NCBI RefSeq assembly: GCF_020991065.1
Contig: NZ_CP087710.1
Span: 2,976,001 to 3,040,000 of the forward strand
Direction: 5' to 3'
DNA: 64,000 bases
Source of the DNA: Nocardioides okcheonensis
Lineage (GTDB): Bacteria > Actinomycetota > Actinomycetes > Propionibacteriales > Nocardioidaceae
A program made the translations under genes and the position numbers. The notes below the pieces were generated by a model. It did no database searches. It had not been told where the DNA came from and saw nothing but the letters and a program-made list of their open reading frames with translations. Positions within the stretch are counted from its first letter, which is position 1, and each line of letters opens with the position of its first letter. Below are positions 37,328-46,275 of this stretch, in pieces.

Positions 37328-39885
37328 CGGCCGAGTCCCTCGAAGCAGTCGTTCTTGGTTCGACCAAGTTCCGCAACACGCTGGCCAAGCTCGCGAGAGA
37401 CGCCGTTGCGGCGGATCTTCCGGCGATTCGTCCATTCGTCAACGGAGAAGAGGTCGATTGGTCTTTCGCTCTGCTCTGCAGCAGTGCCTTGACCGCAGCC
37501 CCTCATCACAGCGGCCAGGAAGCCGCCCTGCGGGTCGCCCACAGCTGCCTAGCCAGCGATACCGATGAAGCGCTCCGTGGGGCTGCAGTGGTAATCCTGG
37601 AAAGGCTCGGCAATCGCCAGTCGCTCAACCTCGCCGCGAAGCGCGGGATAGTCGAAGCGGACGCCTGGGCGGAGACGCCTGGCCCCCTGCAGCAGGACGT
37701 TATTCGGCGAAGGCTTGAGCTGACGATTCCTACGAAGGCGAACGGCGAGGTGGAGGCGAATGCCTTTCAGCGTCAATTTTGGTCGGCGGCGACAAACTCG
37801 CGGTGGCTAAGTATCTCGGCTCCGACTTCAGCCGGTAAGTCATTCATTGTGAAGCGTTGGATTGAGGATCAGGCCTCGCGTGCAGATGAGTTTAAGGCGG
37901 TGTACGTAGTCCCGACTCGCGCACTAATCGAGGAGGTTAGCCTCGACCTGATCGCTGACTTTGGGACCTCGGTCCGAGTGCACACGATGCCGTGGGATTC
38001 AGAGATCGGCCAGGACTCAAAGGAGGTGTTTGTGCTGACGCAGGAGCGACTGCATCTGCTTCAGCAGCGGGTTCCTTCGTTTGCGCCAAGCCTCGTGTTC
38101 ATTGACGAAGCGCAGAAGTTCGATGACGGCTCGCGTGGTGTCCTCCTTCAGCAAGTTTTGGACGAGACCGCTCGCCGGGCGCCCGAAGCTCAGGTGATTT
38201 TCGCGAGTCCCATGACTTCGAACCCGGAGATACTGCTGGCGGGAGCTCCGGGAGACGCGCGTGCCACTGCATTGGACAGCCAGGCGGTTACGGTCAATCA
38301 GAATCTTCTCGTCGCGAATCAGGTGCCGTACAAGCCGCGCGAGTGGACACTCAGCCTCTCGGTCAACGGAGAGTTGGACAGCTGCGGGACCTTCGAGCTC
38401 CCTGCCCGGCCAACACCGGCCAGCAAGCGTTTGCCCCTCATTGCGGTCACCCTCGGCGGCCTGCGGTCAGGCAATGTCGTCTATGTCAATGGAGCGGCGG
38501 ACGCGGAAAAGGCTGCTAAGCAGATCTACGAGGCGCTCGGGGACGATGCAGACATGTCCCAGGACGAGGACATAGCTGCTCTCCGGGAGCTCGCGATAAC
38601 TGCCGTTCACCCTCAGTACGCGCTTGAGGAGGCCCTGCAACGTGGGGTCGCGTTCCACTACGGCAACATGCCGTTGCTCCTGAAGAGTGAGATTGAGCGC
38701 CTCTTCAAAGAGGAGAAGCTTCGTTACCTGGTGTGCACGAGCACCCTGTTGGAAGGGGTGAACCTTCCATGCAAGAACTTGTTCGTGCGGGGTCCGCGAA
38801 AGGGCCGCGGCAACGTGATGTCGGCTGCCGATTTCTGGAATCTTGCAGGTCGTGCGGGACGCTGGGGAAAGGAGTTTCAAGGCAATATCGTGTGTGTCGA
38901 CACGAACGACACGCAGCAGTGGCCCAGTCCGCCGACGTCCAGAGTGCGTCAGCCGATTGCTCGCGCAAGTGACAAGGTGTTCAAGGAGCTGAGCGGTCTT
39001 GCTGCATACATCGAGGCCGACACGCCAGTCGAGATGAGCCGTGAGGCGCCGATACTTGAGCCAGTTCTAAGCCTTCTGGCCTCGCGGGTGGCGCGCGGGG
39101 ACGCGGTGTCGTCAATCGTCGGTGTTGCGGTAGACGCTGATGAGGCCGAAGCTTTAGAGGCTTCGATTGCTGACGCACTCCAAGCGATCACGTATCCTCC
39201 GGAGTTGATCGAGCGGCATGCCGGGATCAGTCCTTTGTCGATGCAGCGGCTCCTGACGTCCTTTGCCGACTATCCAGATCCTGTCGACCTCGTACTTCCG
39301 CCCCCGGAAAGTCCAGATGCGGCAGAGAGCTACGTTCGAGCGATTGCGAAGGTAAACCGCGAGCTGGGCGGGGACTGGGGCCCCGAGGGTCGGCAATTTC
39401 AGCTCTCAATCCTGATCACGCAGTGGATGAGAGGCATGCCATTATCGAGGCTGATTAGCAATCGCCTCACCTATGCGAGGCAGGTGAAAAACTCGAACAT
39501 CCCGGGCGTGATTCGTGGCGTGATGTCGGACGTCGAACAGATCGCCCGCTTCCAGGCGCCCAAATACCTAGCCTGCTACCAGGACCTGCTCCGTTTCCAC
39601 GCGGAACAGGTCGGCTCCCCGCTGGTGGAGGACGAGACCTTCGATGTGAGCATGATGCTGGAGCTGGGGGTCTCTCGACCGACTGAAGTCGCCTTGATGG
39701 CGTTGGGCCTCTCGCGCACGACGACGATTGCCGTATCGGAGCTGATCATCGAGGACGACCTCGCGCCGCACCAGGCGTTAGATTGGCTACAGCGACAAGA
39801 CGTCGACGCGTTGGCTCTTCCCACGCTTGTGAGGCGGGAGGTTCGAAACCGGCTCGACGCCGAGGGGCGGCGCGGGCTTTTGTGA
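37324..39885 (+). CDS. hamB: Hachiman helicase HamB
   Basis: An 853-residue superfamily 2 helicase. Motifs are Walker A APTSAGKSF (166-174), Ia VVPTRALI (195-202), Walker B/motif II FIDEAQ (259-264), V CTSTLLEGVNLP (471-482) and VI NLAGRAGRWG (506-515). The N-terminal 130 residues are helical and the C-terminal 300 are helical and of unknown fold, as expected for HamB. It is the ATP-dependent sensor that restrains and then releases HamA. Rare TTA and CTA codons appear near the end (e.g. 39778). A four-base overlap couples it to hamA. Confidence 0.9.
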   Translation: MTAESLEAVVLGSTKFRNTLAKLARDAVAADLPAIRPFVNGEEVDWSFALLCSSALTAAPHHSGQEAALRVAHSCLASDTDEALRGAAVVILERLGNRQSLNLAAKRGIVEADAWAETPGPLQQDVIRRRLELTIPTKANGEVEANAFQRQFWSAATNSRWLSISAPTSAGKSFIVKRWIEDQASRADEFKAVYVVPTRALIEEVSLDLIADFGTSVRVHTMPWDSEIGQDSKEVFVLTQERLHLLQQRVPSFAPSLVFIDEAQKFDDGSRGVLLQQVLDETARRAPEAQVIFASPMTSNPEILLAGAPGDARATALDSQAVTVNQNLLVANQVPYKPREWTLSLSVNGELDSCGTFELPARPTPASKRLPLIAVTLGGLRSGNVVYVNGAADAEKAAKQIYEALGDDADMSQDEDIAALRELAITAVHPQYALEEALQRGVAFHYGNMPLLLKSEIERLFKEEKLRYLVCTSTLLEGVNLPCKNLFVRGPRKGRGNVMSAADFWNLAGRAGRWGKEFQGNIVCVDTNDTQQWPSPPTSRVRQPIARASDKVFKELSGLAAYIEADTPVEMSREAPILEPVLSLLASRVARGDAVSSIVGVAVDADEAEALEASIADALQAITYPPELIERHAGISPLSMQRLLTSFADYPDPVDLVLPPPESPDAAESYVRAIAKVNRELGGDWGPEGRQFQLSILITQWMRGMPLSRLISNRLTYARQVKNSNIPGVIRGVMSDVEQIARFQAPKYLACYQDLLRFHAEQVGSPLVEDETFDVSMMLELGVSRPTEVALMALGLSRTTTIAVSELIIEDDLAPHQALDWLQRQDVDALALPTLVRREVRNRLDAEGRRGLL

Positions 39886-40031
39886 CTCTTAGCGGTTGGG
39901 AGACCCAGGGGGCCGCACTAACCCGCGGGCCCGCGGGCTTGCTGGTCGCAAGACCTGACGCACCCTTGTGATACCTACAGGCCGACGTGCATGCCGTCTC
40001 GCGGTCATTACTCACGAGAAGGAGCAAACCT

Positions 40032-40712
40032 ATGGTCAAGCCAATAAGCCTGCCTAGCATAACTTTCCCTACCCAGAAGGCCGCTCTTGAGTACTTCAGG
40101 GGCATCCTTTACCGCTACGAGATAGGTGACAGCGTGTCAGATCCGGTTCACGACACGATGTTGCGAGAACTCGCTGACCGGCATCCCGATGCTACGGAGA
40201 AGATCGGCGTTGGGATCTCCGAGTTCTTCATCGATAGGACCGACGCGGGCGATTACGGCTATGTCTCGGCGGCCTCCCGGGGGATCTGGATCCGGCGCAT
40301 CGACGACAGCGTTGTTGACTGGAGCTATCAGACTGCCATTAAGAAGCCCGGGATGAGAACCAGTTTCAAGGATGCTCTCCGGCTAGCTGTCAACGACAGG
40401 CGAGTGGCCCTGCGGGATGCTGCGTTCGCCGCCGGCACGGTGCGTTGTGCCCTGACGGGAGCACTGATCCCCACCAAGGCCGAGGCCGACGTCATCTATC
40501 GGGATCCGCGCTGGAATGAGATCGTCGAAGACTTCGTCGCGACCCTGGGAGGGTGGAGCAAAGTCGAGACTAACTCTGGCTTCGGGCAGATCGCTGTTGG
40601 CGGCCGGATTACTGACCCCAGAGTCTTGGCTTCATGGCTCGAACACTGGGACCACTATGCCAATCCGATCCTTGTGATGAAGGATGAAGGGGGCCGCGGC
40701 TCCCGGTCCTGA
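40032..40712 (+). CDS. DUF3223 (DCL-type) protein with possible degenerate HNH tail
   Basis: A protein of 226 residues from the ATG at 40032, preceded by GAGAAGGAGC. Residues about 8-110 match the DUF3223/DCL pattern: FPTQKAALEYFRGILYRYEIG, HPDATEKIGVGISEFFI, RGIWIRRIDDSVVDWSYQ. DCL domains occur in plant plastid proteins needed for rRNA processing and in the tail of plant Pol V, and in bacteria in accessory regions, so a nucleic-acid role is possible. The C-terminal half (VRCALTGALIPTKAEADVIYRD) resembles the CxxTGE...HVDH segment of HNH-linked homologues but lacks the His residues. It lies 146 bp after hamB on the same strand in the lower-GC segment. Confidence 0.65.
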   Translation: MVKPISLPSITFPTQKAALEYFRGILYRYEIGDSVSDPVHDTMLRELADRHPDATEKIGVGISEFFIDRTDAGDYGYVSAASRGIWIRRIDDSVVDWSYQTAIKKPGMRTSFKDALRLAVNDRRVALRDAAFAAGTVRCALTGALIPTKAEADVIYRDPRWNEIVEDFVATLGGWSKVETNSGFGQIAVGGRITDPRVLASWLEHWDHYANPILVMKDEGGRGSRS

Positions 40713-40805
40713 AGTGAGAGGACTAAGACTCACGCAAGCGCTGCTGGTTCAGCGTCGACGAGCAGGATGCCGTTAAGTAGAGGCCTTGGACCCTGATGAG
40801 GAAGC

Positions 40806-41798
40806 ATGCCTGACGACGACGGTGCCCGACAGTTCTGGGCATCGGGCCTGCTAGGCCAGCCCGACGTCCCGCCGAGCTATCAGAAGCTACATCAGGAGGA
40901 GCACTGGCGGGGCATCTCCGACAAGTCGCCGAGCTGGGAGAACGCATTCGAGCATTCCAACGACCCACTGCTCGACGACCTGTGGAAGAAGGTGCTTGCT
41001 CTCGCGCCTCCGCACCTCGCGAACGCGCTATCGGGGACGTTCATAGTGAAGCGTCAAGATTGGGAGTCCCAGGCGTCAACCTGGGCATCACCTCACCACT
41101 TTGCTGGAGCGATTATTGACTTCCATGTGGGCTTCTCGGATGCAACCGTCCAATTCGCTACCTTCTTCGAACGTGTGAGGGATCCCAGCGCAACGCCTTT
41201 CAGGGTTGCCGACGATGCCCGCCGCATGGCCTATGTGGCGGAGTTGTGGCGCGAGACTGGCGAGGTTTATGTCGGCGACTACGGCTACGAAGGTGAGGAC
41301 TTGACCAGCCATTCAGTCGCGCTGTCTTTGCTCGCAGACGTCTGGTGCCTAGCACACGAGGGAGCCCACCGCCTGCTCGGGCACGTGGACGGCATCCCAC
41401 GAGTTGTGGATGACGAACTTGAAGTGCTGTTGGGCGACCTGGCGGACGCCTTCAGCGAGACCGGGGGTCAAGAACTTGAGGCGGACGCGCTCGCGACTCT
41501 GTTGCTGCGCGGCCAGGATCCGTTCGACGCACGCAGCCAGTCCGCCTTCGAAGCTTGCTTGGGCGCGCACCTTGCGCTCAATACGCTCAGACTGGGTGAT
41601 CCGCAATCAGATCGCGGCGACGATGATCATCCTCCGATCGACCGCCGACTTGCCCTCAACTTGAAGTTTCAAGAGCGCCTGACGGGCGGAGACTACGCAA
41701 GCGCGGTACGTGCGGACGTCGAGCGGGCAGCAGGTATCGTCGAAGCAACAATCCGGGCGGCAACAGCGCTTGAAGCCGACCAAGACAAGCAACGATAG
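40806..41798 (+). CDS. Soluble HEXXH zinc metallopeptidase (M48/Lit-like)
   Basis: A 330-residue protein without signal peptide or membrane helices. The zinc motif is HEGAH (184-188) in VWCLAHEGAHRLLGHVDG. A likely third ligand and the ExEADxxA signature follow at 223-230 (ELEADALA). HPPIDRR near 275-281 resembles the substrate-side motif of M48 peptidases. M48 enzymes are usually membrane-bound; a cytosolic member within a defence island recalls Lit-type phage-exclusion proteases, which cleave a host factor on infection. No such substrate can be named here. It starts 93 bp after the DUF3223 gene on the same strand. Confidence 0.6.
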   Translation: MPDDDGARQFWASGLLGQPDVPPSYQKLHQEEHWRGISDKSPSWENAFEHSNDPLLDDLWKKVLALAPPHLANALSGTFIVKRQDWESQASTWASPHHFAGAIIDFHVGFSDATVQFATFFERVRDPSATPFRVADDARRMAYVAELWRETGEVYVGDYGYEGEDLTSHSVALSLLADVWCLAHEGAHRLLGHVDGIPRVVDDELEVLLGDLADAFSETGGQELEADALATLLLRGQDPFDARSQSAFEACLGAHLALNTLRLGDPQSDRGDDDHPPIDRRLALNLKFQERLTGGDYASAVRADVERAAGIVEATIRAATALEADQDKQR

Positions 41799-41814
41799 GT
41801 GGTTCTGGACGCGT

Positions 41815-41837
41815 CCATCGATCGTCTTCATCGATGG
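41815..41837 (+). terminator. Hairpin at the right end of the defence island
   Basis: CCATCGAT pairs with ATCGATGG across CGTCTTC, followed by GATCGTTTCCCTT. It lies just after the metallopeptidase gene. Confidence 0.45.
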
Positions 41838-41986
41838 GATCGTTTCCCTTCCGAGCAGGAGCTCTGGCGAGGATGCTCAACTCATCTGCGTCCTTCCGCC
41901 GCGGAACGGGTCGGCCGTACGCCGGCTCGAGCTCTGATCGCCCAGCGGCTGCCTAGCCCATTCCGCCGCCTTTGCCCCACCGCCAC

Positions 41987-43471
41987 CTACGCCACGTAGA
42001 TGTCCACGCCCGGCGGCGCCTCGAAGATCATCCGCGCCTCCTCCGGGTGGATCGGGTGGGTTCCGGTGTGGTCGACGAGGAAGCTCAGCCCGCTCGGGCT
42101 GAGCCAGACGTAGCGTCCCTCGCCGCACTGGCGCGATCGGAAGCCCGCGTGGGTCTTCCAGCGGTGGTGGCGGCGGCCGAGGGGGCCGGAGTTGTGGGAG
42201 CCGGTCTGGTCCGGCGGGGGATCTCGGCCCTCGTCGCCGTGGTCGTAGGGAGTGGGGTGGTCCAGGTCGACGCTGCGGCTGGTCGAGGTGGCGAAGGGCC
42301 AGTAGTCGCCGACGTTGACGAGGTGGACCTGGTCGCGCAGTGACTCGGGGTGCTCGTAGGCCGTGTAGCGGACGCGGCCGGAGAGGTCCTTGACCGGCTG
42401 GACCTTGAGGTCGTGGCGGCGGAGGAGCTCGGCCAGCTGGGTCAGGGTGACCGGGCCGAGGCCCTCGACCCGCACCACGCCGTCCTTGGCGTGGAGCGCG
42501 GCCTCGTGGAGGTGGACGTGGAGGACCGCCTTCGGCGCCAGCGGCCGGAGGTCGAGGGAGCGCAGCGCCTCGAGGAGGTCGGCCGGGAAGGCGAGGGTTC
42601 GCGACATCGCGCGTGCGGACGGCTCGTCCGGCTCGGGCTCGCCGTCGGACTCGGCGGCGCCAGCCATCGGCGCGGGCTCGGCATCCGCAGCAGCCCCGTC
42701 CTCCGTGTGCTCCAGCAGCAGCGCGAACAGCTCCGCCGGCCGCGCCAGCCAGCCGAAGGCGATCGCGCGGAGCTCGTCGGGGTGGGCCTCGGGGTGGCGC
42801 GGCGCGATGATCTCGGCGACGCGGTGGACGACGGCGTCGACGGCCGCGGCGCCGCCGGCCTCGAGGCGGGCGATCAGGGTGCGCAGGCCGTACTCGTCCG
42901 TGCGGCCCAGACCGACGTACCGCCGACGGCGCTCGGCCTCGCGGCGCTCCTCGTGGAGCTCGGTGTCGGCCTCGATCACCTTCGCCTCCGCGACCGCGAG
43001 CACCCGCCCGGCGCCCTCGCTGGCGATCATCCGCGAGACGGCCCGGTCGACCAGGCCGACCCGGTCGCGCGCGAGGTGGCGCGACATCCGCGCGACCTTG
43101 CGGGCCACCCACACCTCGCACTCGCCGCGCCGGCACACCGCCCACGTCAGCGGCAGCCGGTGCTCGAGGTCGAGCACGTCGGCCAGCGCGTTCTGCGTCG
43201 ACGTCGCGCTCGCCCCGCGCGCCCACGCGATCTCGCCGAGGCAGAAGTCCTGCACGCCGGGCGTGCCGTCGCCGCCGACCTGGCGCAGCACGTTGCCCGT
43301 GCGGCGCGCGACGTGGCCGTCCGGGCCCTCGGTCGGGTCGCTCGAGTGGAGCCCCGCCCACGCCGACAGCACCTCCAGCCCGCGCACATCGGCCAGCCGG
43401 CTCTCCCGCTGCGCCTCGGTCGCCGCGGCCAGCAGGGCCGCGGCGTCGAGGTCGATGAGAGCTCCGGTCAT
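41987..43471 (-). CDS. DUF222 (13E12-type) HNH endonuclease
   Basis: A 494-residue protein. The N-terminal DUF222 domain (about 20-240) is followed by a variable acidic linker (about 255-290, EDGAAADAEPAPM and so on). The C-terminal HNH nuclease reads SVDLDHPTPYDHG, TGSHNSGPLGRRHHRWKTHAGF (about 405-455). Actinobacterial genomes carry many such proteins, often in variable regions. Their role is unproven and mobility is suspected. It is back at high GC, so the foreign insert ends before it. Confidence 0.85.
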   Translation of the reverse strand: MTGALIDLDAAALLAAATEAQRESRLADVRGLEVLSAWAGLHSSDPTEGPDGHVARRTGNVLRQVGGDGTPGVQDFCLGEIAWARGASATSTQNALADVLDLEHRLPLTWAVCRRGECEVWVARKVARMSRHLARDRVGLVDRAVSRMIASEGAGRVLAVAEAKVIEADTELHEERREAERRRRYVGLGRTDEYGLRTLIARLEAGGAAAVDAVVHRVAEIIAPRHPEAHPDELRAIAFGWLARPAELFALLLEHTEDGAAADAEPAPMAGAAESDGEPEPDEPSARAMSRTLAFPADLLEALRSLDLRPLAPKAVLHVHLHEAALHAKDGVVRVEGLGPVTLTQLAELLRRHDLKVQPVKDLSGRVRYTAYEHPESLRDQVHLVNVGDYWPFATSTSRSVDLDHPTPYDHGDEGRDPPPDQTGSHNSGPLGRRHHRWKTHAGFRSRQCGEGRYVWLSPSGLSFLVDHTGTHPIHPEEARMIFEAPPGVDIYVA

Positions 43472-43596
43472 GCCCCCATTCTAGAGAACCCCACCGACAC
43501 TCTGACCTGCACGAACGACATCTGTGGACACCCGATTCGAACAGATGAACCAGTCAGACCGAAGCCCACAGGGGACGGATCGGTGATACTCCCACC

Positions 43597-43842
43597 GTGC
43601 GTCATCTGTGGTGGGTCCTGGGAGCGGTCCTCGTCGGCGTCGGCCTCGCGGTCGCCCTGTCCTCCTCGCCCGGGCAGACCGACTACGGCTGGTTCGCCTA
43701 CGCCCCGTCGACCGACGACATCCTGAGCGGTGGGTCCGTGTGGGTCGTCTCGCGGGCGCAGGTGGCGGGCCTCGCGGTCGCGGTCGTCGGCCTGGTGGCC
43801 TTGGCAACGGGAGTCGGCTTCCGCCTCGGCCGCCGCCGCTAG
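43597..43842 (+). CDS. Small two-helix membrane protein
   Basis: An 81-residue protein from a GTG start. Hydrophobic helices at about 4-22 and 56-76 flank a short loop with aromatic residues (DYGWFAYAPSTDD). An RRR tail follows. No family is recognised. GATACT (43585-43590) ends six bases before the GTG, so the mRNA is probably leaderless. Confidence 0.55.
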   Translation: MRHLWWVLGAVLVGVGLAVALSSSPGQTDYGWFAYAPSTDDILSGGSVWVVSRAQVAGLAVAVVGLVALATGVGFRLGRRR

Positions 43843-43847
43843 CGACG

Positions 43848-45362
<1,515 letters not shown>

Positions 45363-45367
45363 GCGTG

Positions 45368-45494
45368 GCTCCGCAAGGTTCGCTGTTCGCTGTCAGGGCA
45401 GGCGAGGGCGACGGGCCGGGCGCGGACGGAGGTCCGGCGCGGCTCGTCAGCGGGTGCGGAGCTTGAGCGTCGCGGTGGGCACGGCGCCACGGTA
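45368..45494 (-). promoter_or_regulatory. Predicted translational attenuator of the ABC-F gene
   Basis: The ABC-F Shine-Dalgarno sequence TGCGGAGC (45375-45368) is perfectly complementary to GCTCCGCA (45462-45455) inside an upstream leader ORF. A -10-like TACCGT (45494-45489) lies six bases before the leader GTG. A GC-rich spacer with a small hairpin (CGGAC/GTCCG) separates the two. A ribosome stalled in the leader would cover the anti-Shine-Dalgarno bases and open the ABC-F start. Confidence 0.55.
45447..45482 (-). CDS. Leader peptide MPTATLKLRTR upstream of ABC-F gene
   Basis: An 11-codon ORF from GTG 45482 to TGA 45449-45447. Residues 7-9 are Lys-Leu-Arg and 9-11 are Arg-Thr-Arg, both fitting the +X(+) motif at which macrolide-bound ribosomes arrest in Erm leader peptides. 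With codon 8 in the P site the ribosome would cover the anti-Shine-Dalgarno segment. No Shine-Dalgarno sequence precedes it, and a -10 hexamer just upstream suggests a leaderless start. Confidence 0.5.
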   Translation of the reverse strand: MPTATLKLRTR

Positions 45495-45526
45495 GACGAG
45501 GGCGGCGTCGCGGCTCGACGGGTTTT

Positions 45527-46153
45527 TCAGGCCTCGCCCGGCGGCAGCGGTCCCACGAGGTAGGCGTCGACCTCGACGCCGAGCCCCCACATCGACCCGC
45601 CGCCGAGGGTGAAGCGGGCGGACGGCCAGCCCAGGCGCGCGATCTCCGCCTCCCACGTCTTGCGGGCCCGCGCGGCCACGGCCTCGGCGGAGCCCTCCCG
45701 GTCGAGGGCGGCCCGGATCCCGGCTGCGTGCTTCACGACGTGCTCGCGCAGGTGCTCCGGGACGGCGCCGTCGACGTGGGTGACCAGCGCGAGGAGGCAG
45801 GCCGAGCCCTCGGGGGCCAGCGCCGACATCTTGAGCCCGTTGGCCACCAGCTCGGCCAGGTGCCCGGTCCGCGACGTGGCGCCCAGCAGGTCGAAGGCGT
45901 ACATCGCCTTCGCCTCGACCTGCAGGACCGGCGTCTCACCGGCCAGGACGGCGATGTCGGCCCGGCGCCACCCGCGGGCGACGACGTGGGCCTCGCCGAG
46001 CTCCTGCTGGAGCCGCCACGCGAGCCGGTCGCGGACGGGCTGGCCGGCCGTGCCGGTGAGCGCGAGGTAGGCCAGCTCGTCCGCGTCGAAGTCCGCGGAG
46101 AGGGAGGCGAGCGTCGTGGCGAGGGCGCCGACGACCGAGGGGCTGGCTGCCAT
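45527..46153 (-). CDS. Hypothetical protein with possible PD-(D/E)XK motif
   Basis: A 208-residue soluble protein from the ATG at 46153 (a GTG at 46168 is also open). RADIAVLAGETPVLQVEAKAM (about residues 64-84) has the D...ExK spacing of PD-(D/E)XK nuclease folds, and a glycine-rich end (FTLGGGSMWGLGVEVDAYLVG) follows. The overall protein is small and has no helicase or methylase partner. Function is unknown. It lies upstream of the ABC-F leader on the same strand, separated by a likely new promoter. Confidence 0.5.
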   Translation of the reverse strand: MAASPSVVGALATTLASLSADFDADELAYLALTGTAGQPVRDRLAWRLQQELGEAHVVARGWRRADIAVLAGETPVLQVEAKAMYAFDLLGATSRTGHLAELVANGLKMSALAPEGSACLLALVTHVDGAVPEHLREHVVKHAAGIRAALDREGSAEAVAARARKTWEAEIARLGWPSARFTLGGGSMWGLGVEVDAYLVGPLPPGEA

Positions 46154-46251
46154 GGGCCCATCGAACACCGCCGCGAGGTCGGTCGGGAAGACCGTCGGAC
46201 CCGCGACGCCACGCGGACGGGTCGTGGGGAGCGGGCGTCCCGTGTGTTATG

Positions 46252-46268
46252 TGTAGTAACCCACTACA
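46252..46268 (+). promoter_or_regulatory. Inverted repeat upstream of ssuD
   Basis: TGTAGT-AACCC-ACTACA is a 6-bp inverted repeat with a 5-bp centre, ending eight bases before the ATG at 46276. Its position suits a repressor site or the promoter itself. Confidence 0.4.
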
Positions 46269-46275
46269 GATAAGC

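Noticed and set aside
36720..37542. Several short frames on both strands inside hamA/hamB
   Set aside because: Lower GC creates fewer long shadows, but these have no starts with good sites, no motifs, and conflict with the intact hamAB frames.
36087..41986. Prophage or integrative element with att sites around the defence island
   Set aside because: No integrase, tRNA or matching direct repeats could be found at either edge.
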